Positions 33,822-42,547 of a stretch of 64,000 bases of DNA are shown piece by piece. The first letter of the stretch is position 1. Each line of letters begins with the position of its first letter. This stretch comes from Terriglobia bacterium (lineage in GTDB: Bacteria; Acidobacteriota; Terriglobia; Terriglobales; Acidobacteriaceae). Location: contig JAIQEU010000004.1 of assembly GCA_020073665.1 (NCBI GenBank), positions 248,001 to 312,000 of the forward strand, in the 5' to 3' direction. The notes under the pieces are model-generated. The model saw nothing but the letters and a program-made list of their open reading frames with translations, ran no database searches and was not told the DNA's origin. A program made the translations under genes and the position numbers.

Positions 33822-34583
33822 TCAATCCGCAGTACCGCCCCCGTCGACCACCAACGAAGCCCCGGTCATGAAAGAAGAATCATCCGACGCGAGAAATAGC
33901 GCCGCTTTTGCAATCTCTTCGGCCGTGCCGATCCGGCCCAGCGGGCGGTTGCTGCACCCAGCCAGGTAGTCTTCCCACTTCATGCCGCGAAAGCGGGCAT
34001 CTTCCGGAAGCATCGGCGTTTCCACGTCTCCCGGGCAAATGCAATTCACGCGGATTCCCTGCCGCCCGTGATCGATGGCCATGGCCTTGGTCAGCAATAC
34101 CACGCCGCCCTTCGACGCGCAGTACGCCACTGCCGCGTCACCGCCCACGATGCCCCAACCCGAACTGTTGTTGATAATCACGCCGGCACCTTGCTTAATC
34201 ATGGAGGGTAAAGCAAATTTCGACATCAGGAATGTGCCCTTCAGGTTGATGTCAATCTGCAAGTCCCACTCTTCCTCGCTGCAATCGAGGGTGGTGTGGG
34301 CATAGAAGACGCCCGCATTGTTGAACAGGATATCGAGGCGGCCAAACGTGCGCAGGGTCTCATCCACCGCCCGGCGACACTCGTCGGCTTTACGCACGTC
34401 GGTGCGGATGAAGATGGCCTTGCCGCCAGCCTTCAGGATCTGCTCAGTCACGGCATGTCCGCGCTTCTCATCACGGCCGGTGATCGCGACCTTGGCGCCC
34501 TCCCTGGCGAACAGTAAGGCCGTGGCCTCGCCAATCCCCGAGGTCCCGCCGGTAATGAGAGCGACTTTGTCTTTGAGGCGCAT
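33822..34583 (-). CDS. Short-chain dehydrogenase/reductase (SDR 1 of 3)
   Basis: A 253-residue classical SDR: cofactor loop TGGTSGIGEA near residue 12, NNAG near 90, catalytic Ser in NNSSGWG and Tyr-Cys-Ala-Ser-Lys (YxxxK). The C-terminus ends in SLVVDGGGTAD, usual for this family. It is one of three adjacent SDRs in the same operon; an inverted-repeat element separates it from SDR 2. Substrate unknown, possibly a sugar or hydroxy acid. Confidence 0.9.
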   Translation of the reverse strand: MRLKDKVALITGGTSGIGEATALLFAREGAKVAITGRDEKRGHAVTEQILKAGGKAIFIRTDVRKADECRRAVDETLRTFGRLDILFNNAGVFYAHTTLDCSEEEWDLQIDINLKGTFLMSKFALPSMIKQGAGVIINNSSGWGIVGGDAAVAYCASKGGVVLLTKAMAIDHGRQGIRVNCICPGDVETPMLPEDARFRGMKWEDYLAGCSNRPLGRIGTAEEIAKAALFLASDDSSFMTGASLVVDGGGTAD

Positions 34584-34606
34584 GGGCGAAAATCAGCAAT
34601 TAGCAA

Positions 34607-34676
34607 TTAGCACTTGGCCCCTAAGGGCTTTGCGGGACGCGGCAAGGGCCTGTACTGGCTAAATGCCAAGTGCTAA
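34607..34676. repeat. Inverted-repeat element between two SDR genes
   Basis: The 12-base arms TTAGCACTTGGC (34607-34618) and 34665-34676 are perfect reverse complements; the left arm is preceded by repeated AGCAATTAGCAATTAG words. The right arm covers the TAG stop codon of SDR 2 (34673-34675). The rest of the 89-base gap shows nothing else. Confidence 0.7.
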
Positions 34677-35467
34677 GAGTTTCCAGCCAGCCCGCCGCCG
34701 TCCACGACCAATGCCGTTCCGGTAACGAATGACGACGCGTCACCTGCCAGATAAAGCGCGGCCTGCGCGATCTCTTCCGGCGTGCCCACGCGACCGAGTG
34801 GCCGTCGCGCTGCTTCCGCCAGAAAGCGATCGCTGGGCTCGCCTAACTGCTGGGCTTCGTTGCGCAGCATGGCGGTATCGGTATCACCCGGGCAGATGCA
34901 GTTTACGCGAATCTTCTGCGGACCGTGATCAATCGCCATCGCCTTGGTCAAAAGCACCACCGCGCCTTTTGAAGCACAATACACTGCCGCCCTGGGCCCG
35001 CCCGCCAGACCCCATCCCGATGCCATATTGATGATTGATCCGCCCCCCGCCTTCGCCATGATCGGGATGACCTGCTTGGAAAGCAGGAAGATGGATTTCA
35101 CGTTGACCGCCATGACCCGGTCCCAGTCTGCCTCGCTAAGCTCAACCACCGAGGCGCGCCGAATGATGCCAGCGTTGTTGAACAGCGAATGAATCGCGCC
35201 AAATTCGTCGGTCACGCGATCCACTACACGGCGGCAATCGGCGGCGCGCGTCACGTCGCCAGGTTCGAAGATGGCTTCGCCGCCATTCTGTTTGATTTCA
35301 AGGGCAACCGCCTGCCCGCCTTGCTCGTTCAAGTCGGTAATGGCAATCGCCGCGCCTTCGCGAGCGAAAAGAAGCGCCGTGGCACGCCCGATGCCGGACG
35401 CGCCGCCGGTAATCAGCGCAATCTTGCCAGTCAGTTTGCCGTTAGGTGTCTTGCTGGAGTTGGCCAT
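34673..35467 (-). CDS. Short-chain dehydrogenase/reductase (SDR 2 of 3)
   Basis: A 264-residue classical SDR with TGGASGIGRA (cofactor loop), DLNEQGGQAV after the second strand, NNAGIIRRASVVE, catalytic Ser in NMASGWG and YCASK. It is closely similar in layout to SDR 1 (both share HG-RVNCICPGD), so the pair probably arose by duplication. Its stop codon lies within an inverted-repeat arm. It starts 8 bases after the SDR 3 stop. Confidence 0.9.
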   Translation of the reverse strand: MANSSKTPNGKLTGKIALITGGASGIGRATALLFAREGAAIAITDLNEQGGQAVALEIKQNGGEAIFEPGDVTRAADCRRVVDRVTDEFGAIHSLFNNAGIIRRASVVELSEADWDRVMAVNVKSIFLLSKQVIPIMAKAGGGSIINMASGWGLAGGPRAAVYCASKGAVVLLTKAMAIDHGPQKIRVNCICPGDTDTAMLRNEAQQLGEPSDRFLAEAARRPLGRVGTPEEIAQAALYLAGDASSFVTGTALVVDGGGLAGNS

Positions 35468-35475
35468 GTGGAGGA

Positions 35476-36228
35476 TTATCGCCCGGCCAGGCTTCCCGCA
35501 GTTTCTGCGCCGTCGATGGTGTACACCTGCCCGGTCATGTAAGCCGCATCATCCGAAGCGAGAAATGCGAACAGCGCCGCGATCTCCTCCGGCTTCGCGT
35601 GCCTGCGCAGAGGAATTTTGCTGTTTACCTCATCGAGCATGGCGTCGGTGTACTCGGCGCGCTGCATGGGGGTAAGCACGTATCCCGGCGCCACCGCGCA
35701 TACCCGGATTTTCGGCGCCAGTTCCAGCGCCATGGACTTGGTCAGTTCGATCACGCCCGCCTTGGTGGCGTTGTAGTCGGCATAGTAGGGATAGCCCATC
35801 ACGCCATTGGTCGATGCCGTCTGCAGAATTACACCGCTGCCCCGCTCCCACATGTGCCGGGCCGCGGTCTGGGCCACGTAGAATACGCCCGTCAGGTTCA
35901 CCGCAATGACTTTGTCCCACTCTTCCGGCGTGATATCGAGGAAGTTATGGCGAATGCTGATGCCGGCGTTGTTGACCAGCACGTCCACACCGCCCATCAT
36001 TTGGATGGCTTCGGCAAACGCCGCCTGCACTTGCTTCAAGTTGGAAACATCGGCGTCCACAGCTCCCGCCAGCGCGGGCAACTGGCGCTGGATTTCGGCC
36101 CGTGCTTTGCCGTCGCGGTCGAGCACGCATACCGCTGAACCCTCTTCTAGAAAGCGGGCGGCGGTGGCCGCGCCAATGCCGCTGGCGCCACCGGTGATAA
36201 GCACACGTTTCCCTTTGAGACCTCGCAT
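35476..36228 (-). CDS. Short-chain dehydrogenase/reductase (SDR 3 of 3)
   Basis: A 250-residue classical SDR: TGGASGIGAA, LDRDGKARAE, NNAGISIRHNF, catalytic Ser in QTASTNG and Tyr-Asn-Ala-Thr-Lys. It is more distant from SDR 1 and 2 than those are from each other; it resembles sugar-acid or glucose-type dehydrogenases. It is separated from the upstream DUF155 gene by 8 bases, so the genes probably form one transcript. Confidence 0.9.
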   Translation of the reverse strand: MRGLKGKRVLITGGASGIGAATAARFLEEGSAVCVLDRDGKARAEIQRQLPALAGAVDADVSNLKQVQAAFAEAIQMMGGVDVLVNNAGISIRHNFLDITPEEWDKVIAVNLTGVFYVAQTAARHMWERGSGVILQTASTNGVMGYPYYADYNATKAGVIELTKSMALELAPKIRVCAVAPGYVLTPMQRAEYTDAMLDEVNSKIPLRRHAKPEEIAALFAFLASDDAAYMTGQVYTIDGAETAGSLAGR

Positions 36229-36236
36229 CGTTTCTC

Positions 36237-37382
36237 CTACAGCGATTTGCCTTTGAACAGAAAGATCAGGTCGATGATCAGGATAATCACCACCATCAGT
36301 TCCAGCACGAACGCGCGGCTCTGGTGAAACTGCTCCACCATGAAGCTGTAGAGATCCTCGGCGGTCTGCAGTTTTTCTTTTACCAGAGTCTTGTAGTCGG
36401 GCACGCCCACTTTGGCGGCAGCCAGCTTGTAGAGGCGCGCGGAAAACATGTCGCTGAGAAACTTGATGGCGTTGTCGGCATGCTCAGTGAGTTCGTTGAC
36501 GTCGAGCAGCACGGTGTGCAGCTTGGAAGCCGCGCGCGCCGTGCGCCAGCGGGCCCACAGTCCGGTGCCTTCTTCCAGAAAGTCGTAAACGCCGTCCAAT
36601 TCGCGGGTCAGCAACTCGTCGTAATAGCGGAACTCGAGCAACTGGGAGTTGGCATATTCCAGCAGTTGGATGGCGGTTTCGGCGCCTGCCTGGGTGTCGT
36701 AGAGAAAGGCCGCGTTCCAGCCGATGACAGCCAAGTCATTGGGATAATAGGAAATTCGCGACTGCAGGATCTCGTTGCGCTCGCCTTCGGAGAGCATAGC
36801 GGTCTCGCCGCGCACAATCTGCGCGATGCGCTCCCCGTGCGCAGCCACCGCCGACGGCGACTCAACGACGTCACGCACATGAAAGATGAAATAGTCCTCG
36901 CTGAGCCAATCGGAGTAAGGCTTCACCAGGGCCGGAGCAGCACGCTCCAACCGCTGGCGCGCAATGCGGGATGCGTGACCGGAAAAATCTACATCCGAGA
37001 CCCAGCGGCTGCCCAGACGCACTAGCGTGTCCCAGTCGCCCGAGAACGGCAGCTCGAACACTACGCTCAGGACCCCGTAGTCGTAGTACTTGATCTGACC
37101 ATCCAGGCGCTCGCCACTCTCCAGCACCAGGGGCTCAATCGTCTCCACCACAGGGGGCCGCTCATAGCGAACATAGCCCGGGGCAGGGTGCTTGAAAGAA
37201 GGCAACTCCAGCTTGCGGGCGCCAAAAATCTGGCGCAGCTGCTCCAGCCGGATCTCCTCACACACGTCGAACTGGATGAGCACCAGGACAGACCCGCGCA
37301 GCGCAGGCTCGACTCTCTGCCCTGCTTTGGCTTGCTCGGATGTGTCAGTAAGGGTTAGAGATGGTTCGCTGTCCCGGATCAT
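36237..37382 (-). CDS. DUF155/RMD1-family protein with C-terminal membrane anchor
   Basis: A 381-residue protein of the RMD1/YagE (DUF155) family, known in yeast and mitochondria but of unclear molecular function in bacteria. The DUF155 region (about 85-330) contains YYDYGVLSVVFELP, YPNDLAVIGWNAAFLYD and a coiled-coil-like segment near SMDEL/DELLTRELDGVYDFLEEG. A single C-terminal helix (VLELMVVIILIIDLIFLF) should anchor it in the membrane with a short tail. It is first in a run of minus-strand genes with the three SDRs. Confidence 0.82.
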   Translation of the reverse strand: MIRDSEPSLTLTDTSEQAKAGQRVEPALRGSVLVLIQFDVCEEIRLEQLRQIFGARKLELPSFKHPAPGYVRYERPPVVETIEPLVLESGERLDGQIKYYDYGVLSVVFELPFSGDWDTLVRLGSRWVSDVDFSGHASRIARQRLERAAPALVKPYSDWLSEDYFIFHVRDVVESPSAVAAHGERIAQIVRGETAMLSEGERNEILQSRISYYPNDLAVIGWNAAFLYDTQAGAETAIQLLEYANSQLLEFRYYDELLTRELDGVYDFLEEGTGLWARWRTARAASKLHTVLLDVNELTEHADNAIKFLSDMFSARLYKLAAAKVGVPDYKTLVKEKLQTAEDLYSFMVEQFHQSRAFVLELMVVIILIIDLIFLFKGKSL

Positions 37383-37534
37383 GGCCGCCGCCCTCTTGGC
37401 CGGACGCTACACCTGGAAGCCGATTGCCCCAGCCGAATCTCTCTATTCTCCCAGAATAGGGACGGTCTGGCGAGACATGGCCGTGTAGCACCTTAAGAAT
37501 ATGATAACAATACACTTATACAGCGAAATAGCGT

Positions 37535-37629
37535 TGTCATCCCGAACGCCGCGCGGGGTCTGGATGTATGCCGGCTGCGAATCAGGCTGCCGCCAGAAAC
37601 CCAGATCCCTCGCTCCGCTAGGGATGACA
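37535..37629. repeat. Inverted-repeat element with TGTCATCCC ends
   Basis: Arms 37535-37563 and 37601-37629 are reverse complements at 23 of 29 positions, with a perfect TGTCATCCC/GGGATGACA at the outer ends. It fills the 258-base gap between the FAD/Fe-S dehydrogenase gene and the DUF155 gene, together with an AT-rich stretch (37490-37530) without gene-like features. The word TGTCATCCCGA is a dispersed repeat I remember from several bacterial genomes. Confidence 0.68.
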
Positions 37630-37640
37630 GCGAGAGAAAG

Positions 37641-40600
37641 TTACGTTCTTCGCCCCCTCCCAACCGCCCACAACAGCGCCAAACCGGCGGCTACTCCCGC
37701 CACCCCCACACCCGCGCGCTTTAGCGACCGCGTTACCTCGGCGTCATGGCGCTCGACTCGGGCCTGCTCCGGGAAATCGTCCTCCGCTCCGGCAAACTCG
37801 TCCCGCAGGGCCATCTGGATGACCTCCGCCAGGTGCAGGGCGTGGCGGTCGGTGCACTGGGCGATCTGTTCCCGGCAACTAAAGCCGTCGGCAATGATCA
37901 GGCAGTCGGCTGCCGCCTTCCTCACGGCGGGTAGCAACTCCAGTTCTCCGATAGCAACCGACACGTCGTACTTGTCTTGTTCAAATCCAAACGACCCAGC
38001 CATGCCGCAACAACCCGGTGCCGGCGCCTGGTATTCGATTCCCATCCGCCGCAGCACCGCTTCTTCGCCGGCCATCTTCATCACCGACTTGTGATGGCAA
38101 TGGCCATGGACCAGCGCTTTGCGAGGCAGCTTGGGCAATCGAAACTCGCGGGCATGCTGCTCCAGAAATTCGCTCAGAAGAAATGTCTGCTGCGACAGCC
38201 TTCGCGCCCGCTCGTCTTTGGGGAACAAGTTGACCAGTTCGTCGCGGAACACCGCCGCACAGCTTGGTTCGAGCACCACCACGGGAATGCCTGCTTCGAT
38301 CTCGGGCTCGAGCACGTCGAGAATCTCCAGGAGCAAGTTCTTGGCGCGGTCGAGCATGCCCCAATCGCAGAGCGGACGCCCGCAGCATAAGCTCGTGACG
38401 GGCAGCAGCACGCGGAAGCCGGCTGCCTCTAGAACATCGACCGCAGCCTTCGAAGTATCGGGAAGAAAGTAGTTGTTGAAAGTGTCGGGCCAGAGCAGCA
38501 CCGGAGTCTCCCCAAGATTGCCCGGCTGCCGCTGCTGGAACCAGCTGCGAAAAGTTTGAGGAGCAAACGCGGGGATCGAGCGTTCGCGCGGAATGCCCGC
38601 AACCATCTTGGCGATATCTCTCAGGAATGGAAGCTGGGTGGTGAGATTCACCAGTCCCGGTGCATGCGATGCCAGCCGTGCCCACAGATCAATGTTCCCG
38701 AACGCATAGGCGCTGCGTGGGCGCATGCGTCCTTCGTAGTAGTGCGACAGGAACTCGGCCTTGTAGGTGGCCACATCCACGCCCACCGGGCAATCGCTCT
38801 TGCAACCCTTGCAAGCCAGGCACAGGTCGAGCGATTCTTTCACGTGCTGGTCGCGCCAGCCGTCCTGGATGACGTCGCCTTGAGTCATCTCCCACAGCAG
38901 GTGGGCACGGCCGCGGGTGGAGTGCTCTTCCTCGCGGGTCACGCGGAAGCTGGGACACATCACTCCGCCTTCGTAGTGTCGGCATTTGCCAACACCGACG
39001 CAGCGCAACGTGGCATGAGCCAGGCTGCCGTGGTCCTCGGGAAACTGGAAATGGGTCTGCGGCTCCCACGGATCGTAGTCGGCGCCCAAGCGGAGGTTTT
39101 CGTCCAGGCGGTATGGCTCAACTACTTTGCCTGGGTTCATCCTCCAGTCCGGGTCCCAAAGCGCTTTGAACTCGCGGAAGGCCTGCACCAACTCCGGCCC
39201 GAACATCTTCGGCAGCAGCTCGGCGCGGGATTGCCCATCGCCGTGCTCTCCGGATAGTGAACCTCCGTAGCTCACCACCAGGTCAGCGGCCTCCTCGACG
39301 AACTGGCGGTATTTTCGTATGCCTTCCGCCGTCTCCATGTCGAAACTGATGCGGGTGTGCACACAGGCGTGTCCGAAGTGGCCGTAGAGCACTCCCCGAT
39401 AGCCGTACGCGTTCATCAGCTTTCGCAGTTCGCGCAGGTAGTTCCCCAGCTTCGCAGGTTCGACGGCCGAGTCTTCCCAGCCTTCCCAACTGAGCGGTTC
39501 ACCCGGCACATGAGAAATTGCGCCTAGGCTGGACTCACGCACCTCCCACACGCGCTTCGCCTGCTGCTTGTCGGTAAACAGGCGCATCTGCGGCGAGTTG
39601 GCACTCTGGCTCAGCGCCGACATCAACCCACGCGCTTGGGCCTCGGATTCCTGCGCCGTAGCTGCGCCGAACTCTGCGAACAGCCAACCTCCGCCGGGCG
39701 GCAGAAGTGCCAGGCCTTCGGAATTGATCCCTTTGCGCTTCGTGTACTCCACCAGCAGGTCGTCCACGCCCTCGAGTCCGATCGGCTTGTGGGCCATGAC
39801 GTCCGGCACGCGATCGGCACACTGATAGATGTCAGGGTATGCGATGACCAGCAGGACACGTTCCGGCGGACTCTCCACTAGGCGGCAAGTGGCTTCGAGC
39901 ACCGTGACACAGGTCCCTTCGGAGCCGACCAGTGCTCGCGCTACATGAAAACCATTTTCGGGCAGCAGGTAGTTCAGGTTGTATCCGGAAACCCGGCGCG
40001 GAATGTTGGGGTAGCGTTGCCGGACCAGGTCGCCGTACTGGTCGCTTAGGCGCTTGAGCCCGGTATAGATTTCCCCACGTCGCCCACCTTCGCGAATGAT
40101 GGTTTCCAGTTGCTCGGCGCTGGTCGCGCCCACCTTCATGCGCAGACCGTCGTAGGTAAGGATTTCGAGTTCTTCGATGTTGTCGTCGGTCTTGCCGGCC
40201 ATGACGGAATGTACGCCGCAGGAGTTGTTGCCAATCATCCCGCCGAGCGTGCACCGGTCGTGGGTCGCCGGATCAGGACCAAAGGTCAGGTGGTGTTTCT
40301 CCGCGGCGTTGCGCAGATGGTCGAGAATTACCCCAGGCTCGACCCGCGCCAGCCGGCGCGCTGGATCGATTCCCAGGATCCGGGCCATGTATTTCGACAT
40401 GTCGAGGATAACTGCGGCATTGCAGCACTGCCCCGCGAGCGAAGTCCCGCCGCCGCGGCACAGCAGGGGAGCGCCGAACTCGCGAACCGTAGCAATGGTG
40501 GCCAGAACATCGTCGACGTCGCGGGGTATCACTACCCCAATGGGTATCTGGCGATAGCTGGAACCGTCGGTGGCGTAGAGCGCGCGCGAGCCATTGTCGA

Positions 40601-40706
40601 AGCGCACCTCGCCGCGAATTTCCTGGCGTAGCACTCCAGCCAGCCCCGCCGCGTCAACTACGGCCGACTTGGCAGTGCGGGCGAGTTCTGAGAACTTGTC
40701 CGGCAT
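37641..40706 (-). CDS. ydiJ: FAD/Fe-S dehydrogenase, YdiJ-like (D-2-hydroxy-acid dehydrogenase type)
   Basis: A 1021-residue membrane-associated dehydrogenase with an FAD-binding PCMH domain (about 45-275, GGGTSLAGQC and NNSCGVHS), the FAD-linked oxidase C-terminal domain (about 280-560), a ferredoxin-like region near 625-640 (CLACKGCKSDCP), and two CCG-type Fe-S motifs (near 770 LCCGRPLC and near 897 GCCGMAGSFG). A hydrophobic C-terminal helix could anchor it. This is the layout and length of E. coli YdiJ (about 1018 residues), a D-2-hydroxyglutarate dehydrogenase. The ATG at 40706 is used. It stands 16 bases from the next gene upstream. Confidence 0.88.
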   Translation of the reverse strand: MPDKFSELARTAKSAVVDAAGLAGVLRQEIRGEVRFDNGSRALYATDGSSYRQIPIGVVIPRDVDDVLATIATVREFGAPLLCRGGGTSLAGQCCNAAVILDMSKYMARILGIDPARRLARVEPGVILDHLRNAAEKHHLTFGPDPATHDRCTLGGMIGNNSCGVHSVMAGKTDDNIEELEILTYDGLRMKVGATSAEQLETIIREGGRRGEIYTGLKRLSDQYGDLVRQRYPNIPRRVSGYNLNYLLPENGFHVARALVGSEGTCVTVLEATCRLVESPPERVLLVIAYPDIYQCADRVPDVMAHKPIGLEGVDDLLVEYTKRKGINSEGLALLPPGGGWLFAEFGAATAQESEAQARGLMSALSQSANSPQMRLFTDKQQAKRVWEVRESSLGAISHVPGEPLSWEGWEDSAVEPAKLGNYLRELRKLMNAYGYRGVLYGHFGHACVHTRISFDMETAEGIRKYRQFVEEAADLVVSYGGSLSGEHGDGQSRAELLPKMFGPELVQAFREFKALWDPDWRMNPGKVVEPYRLDENLRLGADYDPWEPQTHFQFPEDHGSLAHATLRCVGVGKCRHYEGGVMCPSFRVTREEEHSTRGRAHLLWEMTQGDVIQDGWRDQHVKESLDLCLACKGCKSDCPVGVDVATYKAEFLSHYYEGRMRPRSAYAFGNIDLWARLASHAPGLVNLTTQLPFLRDIAKMVAGIPRERSIPAFAPQTFRSWFQQRQPGNLGETPVLLWPDTFNNYFLPDTSKAAVDVLEAAGFRVLLPVTSLCCGRPLCDWGMLDRAKNLLLEILDVLEPEIEAGIPVVVLEPSCAAVFRDELVNLFPKDERARRLSQQTFLLSEFLEQHAREFRLPKLPRKALVHGHCHHKSVMKMAGEEAVLRRMGIEYQAPAPGCCGMAGSFGFEQDKYDVSVAIGELELLPAVRKAAADCLIIADGFSCREQIAQCTDRHALHLAEVIQMALRDEFAGAEDDFPEQARVERHDAEVTRSLKRAGVGVAGVAAGLALLWAVGRGRRT

Positions 40707-40722
40707 CGGGGCCCCGGGACCT

Positions 40723-41349
40723 CTAGTTCGAAGAATCGCCAGCAGGTTTGCCGCTGACGTTAGCGATGTGGATCCGGGTCTTGCCGTCCTGCGGCTCGAT
40801 GCTGATGGTGATCATGTTCTTCTTGTCGGTGGAGACAATAGAGTAATGGTCGCCTTCGGCGGACACCAGGTTGGCGTTGGGAAACTTTGACTTGTAGAAG
40901 TCGGCCACCTTGTCGGGAGAATCGCTGGTCTCGAACTCCGCTGCTACCGTATGCATACCGCCGATCGTCATACTGGCGGCGCCGGACTTCTTCGCCGTGG
41001 CGCCGGGATACACGTCGACTCCCAGGTTGCGGGCGGCTTCGTCGGCGTTGGTCGTGCTCTCGACGGTGCCAAACGGGGTCTCTACTTTGACGTTGCCGTT
41101 GTTCTCCCGTACATGGCTGGAGCGCGCAATTCGCCAGCCGATGAATGCGGTGGTCGCCGCGCCCGCAATGAACAGGACAACCAGCACGCCCACCACGATT
41201 AAGATGATCTTGAGGGCACTGCTGCTTTGAGGTGCGGCAGGAGCCGCGGGAGCGGCAGTCGCTGCGCCAGCAGGCACTGCGCCTCCGCACTTGGGGCAGA
41301 ACTTCGCACCGGCTTCAATGGTTGCGCCGCAAGAATTGCAGAACGCCAT
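40723..41349 (-). CDS. Zinc-ribbon membrane protein
   Basis: A 208-residue protein with an N-terminal zinc ribbon (Cys4, Cys7, Cys18, Cys21), an Ala/Pro linker (24-42), one membrane helix (about 46-70) and an exported soluble domain. The outer domain is rich in beta strands (GNVKVETPFGTVEST, HTVAAEFETSDS). The role is unknown; this two-part layout is common in Acidobacteria and other large genomes. It may be co-transcribed with the YdiJ-like gene 16 bases downstream. Confidence 0.75.
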   Translation of the reverse strand: MAFCNSCGATIEAGAKFCPKCGGAVPAGAATAAPAAPAAPQSSSALKIILIVVGVLVVLFIAGAATTAFIGWRIARSSHVRENNGNVKVETPFGTVESTTNADEAARNLGVDVYPGATAKKSGAASMTIGGMHTVAAEFETSDSPDKVADFYKSKFPNANLVSAEGDHYSIVSTDKKNMITISIEPQDGKTRIHIANVSGKPAGDSSN

Positions 41350-41431
41350 AAGTCACCTCGCAAGTTAGGTCCTTCTACAGTGGGCGGAGTATATCGTAAC
41401 CGGGCCAGGAATGTCGGTGCGATTTCGGGTT

Positions 41432-41556
41432 TAGCAGCCCCTGGTGCAATTGCGATTCGTATCAGGGCATGCCTTCAGGCATGCGTAAGTGCTGCGTTAG
41501 GAAGGAGCCTTCAGGCGCGCTGGATTCGGAAATCGGAGTGTCATTACGGGCTGCTA
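41432..41556. repeat. Inverted-repeat element with internal GCATGC hairpin
   Basis: Outer arms TAGCAGCCC (41432-41440) and GGGCTGCTA (41548-41556) are perfect reverse complements. Inside, GCATGCC-TTCA-GGCATGC (41467-41484) forms a seven-base stem, and GCCTTCAGGC occurs twice (41471-41480 and 41507-41516). The right arm includes the TAG stop codon of the caa3 subunit IV gene (41554-41556). The remaining 82 bases of the gap (41350-41431) hold nothing I can identify. Confidence 0.7.
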
Positions 41557-41841
41557 GCTCCAGAGTCGCGTGCCATAGTCCGCCAAAGCCAGTCCCAGAA
41601 GCAGCAGCAGGAAGAAGATTCCCATCATGATGACGACCTGGATCATTTTCTCGCTGGCACCTTTCACGTGCATGAAGAACAGCACCACCAACAGGGCTTT
41701 GGTCGTGGCTATGCCCAACGCGATGACCGGGTTCAGCGGCCCCAGGTTGATGAAAGCCGCGCCTACCGTGGTCGCGGTGAGCAGTAGAAGGATGATGAAG
41801 ATCATCACGTAAAAGCCGACGGAAGTCGAGTGTTCTGACAT
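41554..41841 (-). CDS. Cytochrome c oxidase subunit IV (CtaF/CoxD type)
   Basis: A 95-residue membrane protein with three helices (about 10-30, 36-60 and 70-90), the usual form of the small fourth subunit of bacterial caa3 oxidases. The middle helix has the family motif TKALLVVLFFMHVK. It is the last gene of the operon. GAGG lies five bases before the chosen ATG; an upstream ATG at 41856 overlaps the subunit III stop. The stop codon is inside an inverted-repeat arm. Confidence 0.85.
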   Translation of the reverse strand: MSEHSTSVGFYVMIFIILLLLTATTVGAAFINLGPLNPVIALGIATTKALLVVLFFMHVKGASEKMIQVVIMMGIFFLLLLLGLALADYGTRLWS

Positions 41842-41848
41842 TGCGCCC

Positions 41849-42547
41849 TCACCCATGCAAGCTGATCAAGTAAAGCAACGGAAACAGATAAATCCACACC
41901 ACGTCCACAAAGTGCCAGTACAAACCCGCGTTCTCAATCGGCGTGTAATAGCCGGCGGAATATCGCCCCTTCCATGATTGAAACGTCAGCACGCTGAACA
42001 GCCCGACGCCAATGATCATGTGGACGGCGTGCATGCCCGTCATGACAAAATACAGCGAGAAGAACATTTCCGCGTGCCGCTCGTCGATCGGCGGTTGCTC
42101 AGGATGGCCCGCCATGCGTGTCGGAATGAAATGGAACGTTGGGCCGGGCACATGGTGTTCTTCGAACTTCTGGGTGTATTCCTTTGCCTTGATCCCCAGG
42201 AAGGTGCACCCCAACACGATGGTGGCTACCAGATAAAACACCAGCAGCTTGCGCTTACCCCGCTGGGCGGCATTCACCGCCAGCACCACGGTCAAACTGC
42301 TTCCGATCAGGACCGCGGTGTTGATGGCGCCGAGGGTGATATCCAAGCTTTGGCTGGCGGCGGCGAAATCGTTGAAGTGCTGCAGGCGATAGATGAGGTA
42401 GGCGCAGAACATGCCGCCGAAGAACATGATCTCGGTCACCAGGAACAGCCACATACCCAACGAGGCTGCATCCTTCTGTTGGGCCATGTCGGCGAAATGG
42501 TGCCGCAGTTCCGGATTGTGCGCGGTGACGGCCGGACTATCGCTCAA
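41849..42547 (-). CDS. ctaE: Cytochrome c oxidase subunit III
   Basis: A 232-residue membrane protein with five to seven helices. It carries [21 protein letters not shown] near the N-terminus and [16 protein letters not shown] at the C-terminus, both conserved in subunit III. Its role is to stabilise the oxygen-reducing core. Its ATG overlaps the subunit I stop as ATGA, and it overlaps nothing downstream. It is part of the caa3 set encoded after the ACIII genes. Confidence 0.93.
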   Translation of the reverse strand: MSDSPAVTAHNPELRHHFADMAQQKDAASLGMWLFLVTEIMFFGGMFCAYLIYRLQHFNDFAAASQSLDITLGAINTAVLIGSSLTVVLAVNAAQRGKRKLLVFYLVATIVLGCTFLGIKAKEYTQKFEEHHVPGPTFHFIPTRMAGHPEQPPIDERHAEMFFSLYFVMTGMHAVHMIIGVGLFSVLTFQSWKGRYSAGYYTPIENAGLYWHFVDVVWIYLFPLLYLISLHG

